From assembly GCA_015206945.1 (NCBI GenBank), contig JADEXV010000003.1, forward strand, positions 1-64,000: DNA of 64,000 bases. Reading direction: 5' to 3'. Both the position numbers and the translations under genes were made by a program. Of this stretch, positions 46,780 to 55,981 are shown in pieces. The first letter of the stretch is position 1. Each line of letters starts with the position of its first letter. A model generated the notes under the pieces. That model did no database searches. It worked only from the letters and a program-made list of their open reading frames with translations, and was not told the origin of the DNA. The stretch is from Nostocales cyanobacterium LEGE 12452. Lineage in GTDB: Bacteria; Cyanobacteriota; Cyanobacteriia; Cyanobacteriales; Nostocaceae.

Positions 46780-47693
46780 AAATAAAAATATTAATCGTAT
46801 CAGCTTTATTACTTACTTTTCTTTCTAGTTGTAAAGATTGTGAGGCTGAAAAAACTTCAAATCCCGCTCATGTGAAGCAGTTACTAACAACTAAAAAATG
46901 CCCCAAGTGTGATTTAGGTGGTGCTGATTTAACAAATACTGATTTAGCTGGAGCAGATTTAAGAGAAGCTGAACTGACTAATGCTAAATTAGATGGTGCA
47001 AATTTACAAGGATCTGATGTACGCCAAGCAGAGATGCGATGGACTGATAAATCTGAAGATGATCATGGAGAATCTGGATTCTCAGAAATCGGTGATATTG
47101 ATTTTAGTTGTAATGTTGATTATAAAGTTTCGTTAGAGAAAGTTAACTTACAATCAGCTAATTTTTCTGATACTAATCTCTCTGGCTTATTTATTTCTGA
47201 TAGTAATCTCCGTGCTGCGAATTTAAGTGGTGCTAACTTAAAAGGCACGTATTTTACGAAAGTAGATTTATCACAAGCAAATCTAAATCAAGCTAATTTA
47301 TCTTACGCGAGCTTCGGCAATGTTAACCTTCACTCGGCAGACTTACAAAATGCTGATTTAAGCCACAGCGAATTAATTGTCAATGTCAACTTAAGAAATG
47401 TAGATTTAACTGGTGCTAGATTAAATGTTGCAAAATTGGATGGAAATGATTTCAGAGGTGCAAACCTCCGTGATGTTGACTTTACTCAAAGTAGCGTAGA
47501 TAGAACAGACTTTCGTCATACTAAAAATCTGACAACCGAGCAGATTAAATTGGCACAAAATTGGGAAGAAGCAGTATACGATGAAGAATTTCGCGCCAAA
47601 TTAGGACTACCTGCTTGCAAAACTAGGTTAGGTAAATATTTGGGATATCCTTTTATTTTTAGTAAAATCAAGAAAGGATGTTTTCAAAATTAA
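46776..47693 (+). CDS. Pentapeptide repeat lipoprotein
   Basis: A 305-residue protein with a lipoprotein signal peptide: hydrophobic ILIVSALLLTFLSSC with Cys19 as the lipidated residue. After a CxxC-bearing segment (KKCPKCDLGG) come pentapeptide repeats of the A(D/N)LXX form in two blocks (about 50-85 and 125-235), such as LTNTDLAGADLREAELTNAK. Such repeats form a right-handed quadrilateral beta-helix. Coupled by a 4-base overlap to the CPBP protease. Location: periplasmic or outer leaflet membrane face. Function unknown. Confidence 0.85.
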   Translation: MKIKILIVSALLLTFLSSCKDCEAEKTSNPAHVKQLLTTKKCPKCDLGGADLTNTDLAGADLREAELTNAKLDGANLQGSDVRQAEMRWTDKSEDDHGESGFSEIGDIDFSCNVDYKVSLEKVNLQSANFSDTNLSGLFISDSNLRAANLSGANLKGTYFTKVDLSQANLNQANLSYASFGNVNLHSADLQNADLSHSELIVNVNLRNVDLTGARLNVAKLDGNDFRGANLRDVDFTQSSVDRTDFRHTKNLTTEQIKLAQNWEEAVYDEEFRAKLGLPACKTRLGKYLGYPFIFSKIKKGCFQN

Positions 47694-47805
47694 TCAGTTG
47701 CCTCGTTCCCAGGAGTACATATTTGTCAGCTACAGCACGCAGCATCAAATATTCTCGCTAGTTTGATAACTTTATTCATTGCAGTTTGTATAAATTAACC
47801 CCTAT

Positions 47806-48444
47806 TTAAAACGCAGCCTCCACAACTGTCCCCACCAAACACGCCTTATTCAAATTAACGCCGCTCAAATTTGTACCTTCTAACTCTGCACAGAGTAAAT
47901 TCGCTCCCGTCAAATTCGCCCCTGCCAAATTCGCCCCTCGCAAGTCAGCTTCTTCCAAGTTTGCTTCACTCAACAATGCCCCTTGCAAATCGGCGCGACT
48001 CAAGTCTGCACCTTTGAGATTTGCTCCAGTCAGGTTTGCACCGCGCAAGTCAGCACCGCGCAAATCAACACCTTGCAAGTTCACATTCATCAAATTGGCA
48101 CCACTCAAGAAAGCACCCACCAATGACACATCGCTGAGTCTGGCTCCCATTAAGTTAGCACCACGCAAATTACTACCTCGCAAGTCAGCGCCTGTTAAAT
48201 CTGCTTGCATCAGGTTGGCTCCCATCAAATTCGCCCGCAAGTCAGTTTCTTGGAGGTTGGCTCCCATCAAATTTGCCCCCTCCAAATGCCCTCCTTCGAG
48301 TTTAGAACCAGCAAAATTAGTGCCGACAAGGGTAGCGCCAGCAAGATTAATCCGGCTTAAATCCAGTCGGGAAAGTTCCTCGTCTTCTAAATTTGCCCCT
48401 GGAAGTTGTTTGAGTTTTCCTAATCTAATGGCTTCAATATTCAT
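47806..48444 (-). CDS. Pentapeptide repeat protein
   Basis: A 212-residue soluble protein made almost entirely of A(D/N)LXX pentapeptides from about residue 15 to 205, forming a quadrilateral beta-helix of roughly ten coils. At about residue 70 one residue is missing (ETDLR directly followed by ANLMG), which slips the register by one. No signal peptide. The ATG overlaps the stop codon of the upstream DICT-domain gene by four bases (ATGA), so the two are translated together. Function unknown; some pentapeptide proteins mimic DNA. Confidence 0.88.
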   Translation of the reverse strand: MNIEAIRLGKLKQLPGANLEDEELSRLDLSRINLAGATLVGTNFAGSKLEGGHLEGANLMGANLQETDLRANLMGANLMQADLTGADLRGSNLRGANLMGARLSDVSLVGAFLSGANLMNVNLQGVDLRGADLRGANLTGANLKGADLSRADLQGALLSEANLEEADLRGANLAGANLTGANLLCAELEGTNLSGVNLNKACLVGTVVEAAF

Positions 48445-49838
48445 GTAAAGTAACTACCAATCTCTTCACTGATCTTGCTGTGGCTATCCCATTGGGAATC
48501 AAGTATCCAGATGCCGGCGCTGAATTTGGGTGTCATCAAAGGTAAGTCGAGTCCCTGTTGTAAACCCATAACTAATAAAGTTAGGGTATCTACAAGTTTA
48601 GGGTCAAAGCGGGTAGATTGTTGCTGTTTGCATTCATCTAAAGCTTGAGTAAATATCTGTTCCCGGCTTTGATTTGACGATTTTCGCTGATTGAGTCGCC
48701 ACTGAAAATCTGCCAATAATGCCAAAATCCTCGACTCTAGGGGAATTTCATCTCCAGCTAAACCTGCTGGTTCCCCTGTGCCATTCCACCACTCGCTTTG
48801 GTGAGTAATAATTTGGGCAACTGCTCGCAGCCTTGGCATGGTTCGCAATACTTGCGCCCCTGGTACTAAGGGACAAGTTAGAGGACAACTGGGAGCATCT
48901 TCTTGGTAGCGTGTGGATATACCACCTGTGAGTACGCTTTCTGCTTTCTGTAATGGATCTATGCGATGTAACAAAGCCGCTAGCCGCAATCTCTTAATCT
49001 GCCATGCGGGAAGATCCAAAAGCTGGGCGATCGCTTCAGCAAGTACGACTACTTCCGCAGCTGCCATTGGATTGTTGACATCTGCCATATCCATCAGTTG
49101 CGCCATTCGCAAAAAAGCTTGGATTTCGTTAGAAACCAAGTTGCGATCCAGCGTTTGTTTCTGAAGCGCTGTGGGGATGGATAAATTATCTTGTCCAGTC
49201 TGGAGGTAATCTACTACACGAGAGACAACTGCACCTAAATTTTGGGATCTGTCCATTGACGGTACAATTTGTTCTTTATCGCCTGTGAGTTTTTCCGCCA
49301 GTTCTGGGTTGTATTTTTTGATGTGAGCGATCGCTATTTCTGCTGTCTCTTGTACTAACTCTGGCTCAAATGTCCACAAGCCATAGAATTTGCGCTCTAA
49401 GTCCGATGTCGGTACCCCAGCACTGCCATAATCAGCGTCTGATAATTCTTGACAAATTACCATTGCTGTGTACTTAGGCGATAAAATAATTAAGTGCCAC
49501 TCTTGCCCCACTGGATCGCCTGCATCTAATCCTACTAAGTCTACATTGGGTAGCTGGCTGGTAGGATGTTCAGCAAAGCCGGATTCAGCGGCAGCCATGA
49601 TGGCAATTTGGCAACTATATTGGGCGATGTCTGCATATCGTTCAGCTTCTTGTAGATACCATTTACCTTGTTGAAAGGCTGCGATCACTAAGGGTGTACC
49701 GTCATCGGTTAAGATATGGTCTTCTAAAGCGTGGCACAGGGCAACTAAGGTATTTTTGTAGTAAACACCGAATCGAATTGGCCTGGTGGTGTGGCGATGA
49801 GCTGCTTCCAGCTGTTGTAGGATTGAACCTTCTAACAT
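48441..49838 (-). CDS. DICT sensory domain protein with HD-like C-terminal part
   Basis: About 465 residues from the ATG at 49836-49838 (MLEGSILQQLEAAHRHTTRP); the frame opens ten codons upstream. The N-terminal half matches the DICT domain (RFGVYYKNTLVALCHALEDH, QGKWYLQEAERYADIAQYS), a light- or redox-signalling-associated domain in cyanobacteria. The C-terminal half is HD/HD-GYP-like but degenerate (LAALLHRIDPLQKAES, with HRID in place of a strict HD, then ITHQSEWWNGTGEPAG). It may therefore be a non-catalytic sensor. Coupled by overlap to the pentapeptide gene. Confidence 0.78.
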   Translation of the reverse strand: MLEGSILQQLEAAHRHTTRPIRFGVYYKNTLVALCHALEDHILTDDGTPLVIAAFQQGKWYLQEAERYADIAQYSCQIAIMAAAESGFAEHPTSQLPNVDLVGLDAGDPVGQEWHLIILSPKYTAMVICQELSDADYGSAGVPTSDLERKFYGLWTFEPELVQETAEIAIAHIKKYNPELAEKLTGDKEQIVPSMDRSQNLGAVVSRVVDYLQTGQDNLSIPTALQKQTLDRNLVSNEIQAFLRMAQLMDMADVNNPMAAAEVVVLAEAIAQLLDLPAWQIKRLRLAALLHRIDPLQKAESVLTGGISTRYQEDAPSCPLTCPLVPGAQVLRTMPRLRAVAQIITHQSEWWNGTGEPAGLAGDEIPLESRILALLADFQWRLNQRKSSNQSREQIFTQALDECKQQQSTRFDPKLVDTLTLLVMGLQQGLDLPLMTPKFSAGIWILDSQWDSHSKISEEIGSYFT

Positions 49839-49925
49839 GGGATTTGGTAAAAATAACCGCAGAGGCACTGAGGAAGATAAAGGGAGAAATTCAGAATTCT
49901 GAATTTCTTCACATTTTAGTGTTTT

Positions 49926-51551
49926 CTAGGATACACCTGCTAACTGTTTTTCTTTCGTCTCTAATGGTGCTGTCAGTGCTGCTTCTAAGTCAGCACAACC
50001 CAGCTTTTCTTCTAAGATTTTCATGACTTCGCGCCCGAAGTCGTTGGGGTTTTGTTGCCAAGCTTGCAAGCAGACTTCGCCGAAGAATGAACCAAGGGGT
50101 TCAGGGTTCCAGAGAAGTTTTTTGGCTGTCCACGGCATCAAGCTCATTGGATCGTATCCTGGTTTTAGGATGCCTTCTTTGAAAGCGTATTCTTCTAAAT
50201 GGGTATGGGGTTGTAGTCCAATAAAGAAGATAGCAGGTTCGACTTTATCTGCACCAAAAATCCGTTCTAGTTCGCGGTGGTAAGCGATAGTTTGACGGAT
50301 CGTTTCGGGACGTTCGTCAATGACGTTAAAGGAGTAGTTGACAGAAACTAAGTCGTTAAAACCAGCGGCTTTTAAGTCACGGCAGTTTTGCAAGACGGTT
50401 CGCAAGTTATACCCCATCCGCATTTTCCGCACAAGTTCTTGAGAACCACTGGTAATCCCGATTTCAAAGTAGTTCATCCCGGTTTTCGCCATCAACTCAC
50501 ACAATTCGGGTGTCAAATTGTCGGCTCTGATGTATGCTGCCCAGTGGATATCTGTCATACCAGAATCGACGATTTTTTGCAATAGTTCTACGGCATCGGC
50601 GATAAATTTTTTCGCGGGGATGAATTGGGCATCAGTAAACCAGAAATTGCGAATGCCGCGATCGTATAATTGACGCATTTCAGCAACGACTTCATCTGCT
50701 GGGTTGATGCGTACTTGTTTGCCTTCGACAACCGTGTAGACGCAATAACAACAGTTGTGAGGACAACCACGCTTAGTTTGTACACCTATATAAAAGTCTT
50801 GCTCTTGCAGGTAAAAGTTAAATTCCGGCCAGATGCTTTCGATATAGTCGTAGTTACAAGCTGTTTTTTCTATTGGGGTGGGTTGTTCGTGAATTAGCCG
50901 TTTCCGTGGTTGAGTTTCTCCGGCAACGTAACAGCGTTCATCTCGAAAATCTTTGCCACTTAAAAGTTTTTCCAGCAGGGTTTCGCCTTCACCTACAGAA
51001 ATAATTGTCCCTTGGGGTAAGCTTTTACCTAATTGCTCGTAAAATACGCTGACTGCACCACCACCTACAACTACACGAGCATCAGAATTATATCTTTGGG
51101 CGCGTTTTAAACCACGTTTGATTAAACCCTGGTTTTGCCACAACTCTACATAGTAAGCGATGAAGATTCGCAAACCGCCCAATCCGCCGCGTAGTTTCAA
51201 TAGAGGATTCTTGGCGTAGTAAAATTCAAAAGCATTTTGCAGCGGGTTGCCACCACGCCCACCAACTGGGGCATAAATTTGAATATCCCGCCAAGAAAAT
51301 ACTAGTAATGTCGGTTTAAATTCATCAATACAGCGATCCAGAGCAGAACTGTAATCTAAAGGTGGGACTGTTCCCAAATCAAAGATGCGCTGTTCAATAT
51401 TAGGGAACTGCTTGTGGACATGATCGCTTAGGTAGACAACCCCAATAGGAAAGATGGGGTTACAAGGAAGGCGAACGTAAAGAATTCGATTTTCCATCAT
51501 CTGTCTATTAACTTCCATCTTGCCAATCTGTGGAGAAAGCGAGAAAAACAT
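49926..51551 (-). CDS. B12-binding-type radical SAM protein
   Basis: A 541-residue protein (the frame also allows starts at 51518, 51500 and 51497; MENRILYVRLPCNP looks like the true N terminus). Residues about 20-230 resemble a cobalamin-binding domain (VYLSDHVHKQFPNIEQRIFD, VVVGGGAVSVFYEQLG). The radical SAM motif CPHNCCYC is in TKRGCPHNCCYCVYT, and substrate/SAM-binding segments include NFWFTDAQFIP and NYFEIGITSGSQELVR. I recall cyanobacterial homologues described as linked to photosystem II high-light acclimation, but I cannot confirm this. The enzyme reaction is unknown. Confidence 0.8.
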   Translation of the reverse strand: MFFSLSPQIGKMEVNRQMMENRILYVRLPCNPIFPIGVVYLSDHVHKQFPNIEQRIFDLGTVPPLDYSSALDRCIDEFKPTLLVFSWRDIQIYAPVGGRGGNPLQNAFEFYYAKNPLLKLRGGLGGLRIFIAYYVELWQNQGLIKRGLKRAQRYNSDARVVVGGGAVSVFYEQLGKSLPQGTIISVGEGETLLEKLLSGKDFRDERCYVAGETQPRKRLIHEQPTPIEKTACNYDYIESIWPEFNFYLQEQDFYIGVQTKRGCPHNCCYCVYTVVEGKQVRINPADEVVAEMRQLYDRGIRNFWFTDAQFIPAKKFIADAVELLQKIVDSGMTDIHWAAYIRADNLTPELCELMAKTGMNYFEIGITSGSQELVRKMRMGYNLRTVLQNCRDLKAAGFNDLVSVNYSFNVIDERPETIRQTIAYHRELERIFGADKVEPAIFFIGLQPHTHLEEYAFKEGILKPGYDPMSLMPWTAKKLLWNPEPLGSFFGEVCLQAWQQNPNDFGREVMKILEEKLGCADLEAALTAPLETKEKQLAGVS

Positions 51552-52106
51552 TCAGTTTTAAAGTGTGTGCTTGTTTTATTTGGTTTTATTTATCACAATC
51601 AGGCTTGACATTTCAGCCGATTATTGATACTCGCTCACCTGCCGTTAACAAGTGCGGAAAACGCTAAAATTGCTGTGCATAAAACATACATGGAATCTAT
51701 AGAGAGCTTTATGAAGACATTTTTCATATAGCTTTACCATAACATCGAGTTTATTCATTAAGCGATGATCCCTGCCGATTAATCCTGGGATAGATGAAAG
51801 AGCAAAACTCACTTCCTCGCTATGCTAAAAGCTAGGGGATCGTTGTTATGTCAATTCCCTAACAATCTGCTTTAAGAGAATTGAAACTTTTATACCAGCA
51901 AAAAACATCAAAAACTTTTATTTATAGTGTATAATTTCGAAAAAGATGTGAATGTTTACAAAATTTTCATAACTGAAAATATATCTTTAGACAGAAATAA
52001 TCTACAAAGACTCAGTTGGTATTCGCAGTTACAACAACTGGGGATCGGTGGGTGCTAGGCTTGGCTAGTGTAATGTAAAATTGTGGCGTAAAGCTCCTCA
52101 GCAGTT
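51552..52106. other. 555-bp intergenic region without recognised features
   Basis: AT-rich promoter DNA between the divergent radical SAM and DUF1830 genes. No repeat, RNA gene or remnant was recognised. Confidence 0.5.
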
Positions 52107-52502
52107 ATGGCTCAAATATTAGATCCTCTACCACCTGAGCAATCAGGAAAAATTCTCTGCTGCTACATTAATGCCACGAGCAAAATACAGGTAGCTCGCA
52201 TCTCCAATATTCCCAACTGGTATTTTGAAAGGGTTGTTTTCCCTGGACAACGTTTAGTCTTTGAAGCTCCGCGAAAAGGTCAAGTGGAGATTCACACAGG
52301 GATGATGGCTAGTGCAATTTTATCCGATAAGATTCCGTGCGATCGCCTGATGCTCGAAGAACCCATTACTAATGAGTTTGATACAGACTCATCAGATGAA
52401 AAAGACCCTTTTAATACCAAACTAATGGTGCAGCAAATTAATACAAAAATCGGAGATACTACAAAACCCTTGCAAATCCTTGGTTTAGCCTCGGTTGATT
52501 AA
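52107..52502 (+). CDS. DUF1830 domain protein
   Basis: A 131-residue protein of the cyanobacterial DUF1830 family. It contains ILCCYINATSKIQVARISNI (the CCYxNxT opening) and WYFERVVFPGQRLVFEAP, a compact beta-rich fold. No signal peptide. The C-terminal 45 residues are polar and Asp/Thr-rich, outside the domain. Function unknown. It ends with its own intrinsic terminator. Confidence 0.8.
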   Translation: MAQILDPLPPEQSGKILCCYINATSKIQVARISNIPNWYFERVVFPGQRLVFEAPRKGQVEIHTGMMASAILSDKIPCDRLMLEEPITNEFDTDSSDEKDPFNTKLMVQQINTKIGDTTKPLQILGLASVD

Positions 52503-52524
52503 AAAAAACAATTTTATCTAAATT

Positions 52525-52556
52525 TAAGGGTTGCTAATTCAGCAGCCCTTTTTGTT
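52525..52556 (+). terminator. Terminator after the DUF1830 gene
   Basis: Stem AAGGGTTGCT/AGCAGCCCTT (one G-U pair), 5-base loop AATTC, then TTTTTGTTT. Confidence 0.82.
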
Positions 52557-52571
52557 TATTATTTATTAGGC

Positions 52572-53102
52572 ATGGGACATTGGGAATTGGTTATTTTCCT
52601 TGTCTCTCTTGTCGCCCTCATCTCATTTACAATCATTCTTATGAATCTGCCTTCATTTCTTTGGTTGTGGAAAATAGCCGCCTGGTCGATGGGGTTGTCC
52701 CTGCTGGCATATCTAATGTTAGCAATCACCGGCGTTTGGATGTTTCGGGCGAGAACTTCGCAACAATTTTCTTTTATTACGCCATTTATGGGCGGAAATA
52801 AAGGGGTGCGATCGCTCCACTATACAATGGGCATCAGCATGGTAAGTTTAGTGCTACTGTTGCTAGCGATCGGTATTGTTGGCACTTTAGGACACTTTGG
52901 TTCTTTAGGTCACTCATCGCACTTAATCGCTGGATTGATAGTGGTAGCATTAGTTTTACTATCTGCTTTTAGTGCTACACAAATTAGTGCCAGACGATCT
53001 TGGGCTAGACCCTTACACATCGGCGTAAATATTATTTTGTTTGTAGGATTTGCCTGGGTATCCCTTACTGGTTGGATTGTAGTGCAGAAGTATTTACCGT
53101 GA
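52572..53102 (+). CDS. DUF4079 family membrane protein
   Basis: A 176-residue integral membrane protein with four predicted helices (about 5-26, 33-55, 90-113 and 118-170 in two parts) and conserved His residues (RSLHYTMGISM, GHSSHLIAGL, PLHIGVNIIL), as in cytochrome b561-like four-helix proteins. DUF4079 is a cyanobacterial family; haem binding by the His residues is only inferred. It follows the DUF1830 terminator by 16 bp. Confidence 0.75.
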   Translation: MGHWELVIFLVSLVALISFTIILMNLPSFLWLWKIAAWSMGLSLLAYLMLAITGVWMFRARTSQQFSFITPFMGGNKGVRSLHYTMGISMVSLVLLLLAIGIVGTLGHFGSLGHSSHLIAGLIVVALVLLSAFSATQISARRSWARPLHIGVNIILFVGFAWVSLTGWIVVQKYLP

Positions 53103-53170
53103 ACTACCACACACCAACCACCAGGAACATAGACCTACTCTACAATGAAGAAAAGCATTGTAATTGAGCC

Positions 53171-53737
53171 GTGACAGCAAACTCAGCCAATATCTCAACT
53201 TCTGTTTTTCGTCTGTCTCCTTTGATTCGGATAACGTTGCTGAGTCTATACATAGCACTCACAGTCCCATTACCTTTTTTATCGCAGGTAACAGCTGCAC
53301 CCGTACCTCCAAACTTATTGTGGATAGGGATTGGCATCGGTTTGGTTGCCTTGTACGCGGTATTGACAGAACAAGTAATAGTAGATGAGGAGGCAATTCA
53401 GGTTACTTACCCCGCCTGGGTGCCTCGCTTTTTTCGCAAAGGCTGGTCTTTACCTTGGTCACAAGTCAAAGAGTTAAAACCCCGCAGTACTGGACAAGGA
53501 GGGCTAGTTTATTACTTTCTCAGCCAGGATGGGAAAGCTTATTTACTACCGATGCGTGTAGCTGGATTTGCCCGTTTGGTGCAAATTGTCCAAGCAAAGA
53601 CGAGCATTGACACCACAGATGTTCGCCCTTTAGCACAGCCGTGGATGTACCTGATTTTATTAGTATTCACACTGCTGTTACTATTAGTCGATGGCTGGGC
53701 GATCGCTACAGCCTTAACTACTGCACAATTAACTTAA
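53171..53737 (+). CDS. Hypothetical membrane protein, PH-like domain
   Basis: A 188-residue protein. Two helices lie near the N terminus (about 15-40 and 48-66) and one at the C terminus (160-180). The central cytoplasmic part is beta-rich (VIVDEEAIQVTYPAWVPRF, then GWSLPWSQVKELKPRSTGQG) and resembles the bacterial PH-like domain of DUF304/YdbT-like membrane proteins, without certainty. GTG start. The following ABC ATPase begins within about 40 bp of the stop codon, so the two may be cotranscribed. Confidence 0.65.
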   Translation: MTANSANISTSVFRLSPLIRITLLSLYIALTVPLPFLSQVTAAPVPPNLLWIGIGIGLVALYAVLTEQVIVDEEAIQVTYPAWVPRFFRKGWSLPWSQVKELKPRSTGQGGLVYYFLSQDGKAYLLPMRVAGFARLVQIVQAKTSIDTTDVRPLAQPWMYLILLVFTLLLLLVDGWAIATALTTAQLT

Positions 53738-53775
53738 AATTGGGCATTGCTTATTTCTCCCCGTCCCCAATTCCC

Positions 53776-54549
53776 TTGAACACAGCAAAAGCCACACTTA
53801 GGCTAGAGCAAGTTAATCTGTTTACAAAGCTGAAAACCCAACTTCCCGGCAATCAGCAGGGATATCCCATATTGCAGGATATTTCCTTTGAGGCATCCCA
53901 AGGCGAATGCATTGCCATTGTAGGCCCAGTAGGCGCTGGTAAAACTTCCTTATTACGCATCATCAACCGCCTAATTGAACCCACGAGTGGTAAACTCTAT
54001 CTTGAAAATCAAGAATATCGCCAAATTCCTGTCATCCAGCTACGGCAGATTCTTGTACTTGTATTGCAAGAATCAAAGCTGTTGGGGATGACAGTTGGGC
54101 AAGCCTTGGCTTATCCTTTAGTTTTGCGTGGTTTACCCAAACAGACAATTCAGCAACGAGTCAATCACTGGACAGACCAACTGCACATTCCCAATGAATG
54201 GTTAGAGCGAACAGAGGTGCAACTTTCTTCGGGACAACGACAACTAATAGCGATCGCTCGTGCCTTAGTTATCCAGCCTAAAATATTATTATTAGATGAG
54301 CCAACCTCTGCCCTCGATCCTGGTACGGCTTCTCATCTAATGCAAGTCTTAACCCAGTTGAGTCAAACTCATCAAACCACGATTCTGATGGTAAATCACC
54401 AACTGGAACTAGCCCAGATGTTTTGCACCCGGTTATTACATTTACAACAAGGTCATTTATTCGCAAATCAAAGAGCCTCAGAGATAGACTGGATTGAATT
54501 ACGGAAAAGCCTGATTCAAGCAGCTGCTCAAGACGATTTTGGATTTTAA
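53776..54549 (+). CDS. ABC transporter ATP-binding protein
   Basis: A 257-residue ATPase. I take the TTG at 53776 (NTAKATLRLEQVNLF) as the start, since the open frame upstream overlaps the preceding membrane gene and has no ATG. Walker A is GPVGAGKTS, the Q-loop is LVLQESKLLG, the signature is LSSGQRQLIAIARAL, Walker B ILLLDEPTSALDP and the H-loop is MVNHQLELA. It resembles the stand-alone YbbL/FetA-type ATPases. No permease gene adjoins it, so its transport partner is unknown. The start codon is uncertain. Confidence 0.85.
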   Translation: MNTAKATLRLEQVNLFTKLKTQLPGNQQGYPILQDISFEASQGECIAIVGPVGAGKTSLLRIINRLIEPTSGKLYLENQEYRQIPVIQLRQILVLVLQESKLLGMTVGQALAYPLVLRGLPKQTIQQRVNHWTDQLHIPNEWLERTEVQLSSGQRQLIAIARALVIQPKILLLDEPTSALDPGTASHLMQVLTQLSQTHQTTILMVNHQLELAQMFCTRLLHLQQGHLFANQRASEIDWIELRKSLIQAAAQDDFGF

Positions 54550-54617
54550 ATTTTGGATGAGACAGGAATCAGGAATCGTTTTCTTACTCCCCCTCACCCT
54601 AATGCTCAGTGCGCCAT

Positions 54618-55391
54618 TCACACTTGACTACTAGTAAGTGTTGAACGTTGATTATTAAATCTCTCTCTAGCTAACTTTGTTGTTTGTGACTGTGAAATAT
54701 TCGTATTCAAAATTTCCATGTTAAAACGGTATCCAACATTGCGGATAGTTTGAATTAAATTGGGCTGCCGAGGATCGAGTTCAACCTTTTTCCGCAGCGA
54801 TAAAACGTGAGTATCAATGGTACGAGGGTTATCAATAGCGTCAGGCCAAGCACGACGCAGCAATTCCGATCTACTTAGAGGTACTCCCCCAGCTTGTGCC
54901 AAAACGTACAGCAAACTAAATTCCTGGGGCGTTAAGTCAATAAACTCCCCTTGAAAGCGGACACGACGCTGAACTAAATCGATTTGCAAAGTGCCATAAT
55001 CCAAATAAGCTGGTGCAGTAGGTGTGCGTTTCCGGCGAATCAGTGCCTCTACCCGTGCCAAAAACTCTTGCATCCCAAAAGGTTTGCTCAGGTAATCATC
55101 TGCACCTGCCTTTAAACCTGCGACTATATCAGCTTCACTATTACGGGCAGATAGCATTAAGATTAGAGGCTGTTGCTGACGATGCAACCAACGACAAAAC
55201 TCAATGCCATCACCATCAGGCAGGTCTGCATCTAAAACTACCAGTGTTGGTTGATGGCTTAAAAATACTTCCCTTGCTTGATAAATGCTGGCAGCTTGAT
55301 GCACGCGGTATTCCAGTTGTTGCAAGTGCCAACCCAACAACGACCTCAGATGGGGATTCCCCTCAATGATTTCTATACAAACCGAACCCAC
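54618..55391 (-). CDS. nrrA: OmpR-type response regulator, NrrA-like
   Basis: A 257-residue response regulator: an N-terminal receiver (residues about 3-115, phospho-acceptor Asp54 in VVLDADLPDGDG, conserved Lys in YLSKPFG) and a winged-helix DNA-binding domain (LTPQEFSLLYVLAQAGG, then TIDTHVLSLRKKVELDP). The usual acidic pair at the end of strand 1 is reduced to Glu10-Gly11 (IIEGNPHLRSLL). From memory it closely matches Anabaena NrrA, the NtcA-controlled regulator of glycogen and heterocyst genes. An exact NtcA-type promoter precedes it. GTG start with AAGGGG ten bases upstream. Confidence 0.8.
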   Translation of the reverse strand: MGSVCIEIIEGNPHLRSLLGWHLQQLEYRVHQAASIYQAREVFLSHQPTLVVLDADLPDGDGIEFCRWLHRQQQPLILMLSARNSEADIVAGLKAGADDYLSKPFGMQEFLARVEALIRRKRTPTAPAYLDYGTLQIDLVQRRVRFQGEFIDLTPQEFSLLYVLAQAGGVPLSRSELLRRAWPDAIDNPRTIDTHVLSLRKKVELDPRQPNLIQTIRNVGYRFNMEILNTNISQSQTTKLARERFNNQRSTLTSSQV

Positions 55392-55423
55392 GGTGGCAAG
55401 ACCCCTTAGCGTCGATGACTTTC

Positions 55424-55465
55424 AAAGTAACAAGCCCGTCTCTAAGGTTTTGTAGCCTTTGTTAC
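55424..55465 (-). promoter_or_regulatory. NtcA-activated promoter of nrrA
   Basis: On the minus strand GTAACAAAGGCTAC (55465-55452) is an exact GTA-N8-TAC NtcA box, followed by 22 bases and TACTTT (55429-55424), which fits the TA-N3-T -10 element. This is the canonical class II NtcA layout. The start codon lies 33 bp downstream of the -10 element. Confidence 0.85.
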
Positions 55466-55981
55466 TTCAATTGCGATTAACTTTACATTTCCTAATAAAA
55501 TGAGTGGCAATATCTTTAATTTATGCCTTGCCAATAGGCGATTAGAAATATTATTAAATTTTTATTAAATTTCTCTAAAGTGTTGTTAGACTTATGAAAA
55601 GTTCTTTTAACTTAACATTTTGCTTTGAGATGGGTGTAATGTGGCAAATATCTATAACCCAACCAGCTAACAACAACAACAGCTTTTCAACCTGATTAAA
55701 CCTGATGGCAAAAGCGAATTTTTTCGCAAAAATTTAGTACTCCCATCCAGGAATATAACATCAATACAATTGGGCTGTGATTGTGAAAATCAAAAAAATA
55801 ACTTAGCAGCTAACTAGAATCGATGTTTTCTGGAATAAGATTAAAGTAGCTTGTAGCTGCTATGAGGGTAATACCCAAAGTAGATGTGTTGACTTTGAGT
55901 TTATGCCAAAGTGAAATTACACTTCACTTTTTAGCGTGAATCATTTACAATTCTCATTCCAAAGAGATTAATACAGCAGTT

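Noticed and set aside
48014-48448. 144-residue plus-strand frame opposite the pentapeptide gene
   Set aside because: Its repetitive Ala-Pro-Lys pattern is simply the antisense of the pentapeptide repeats.
53641-53775. N-terminal 45 residues of the ABC ATPase frame
   Set aside because: They overlap the end of the preceding membrane protein in another frame and have no ATG or ABC features.
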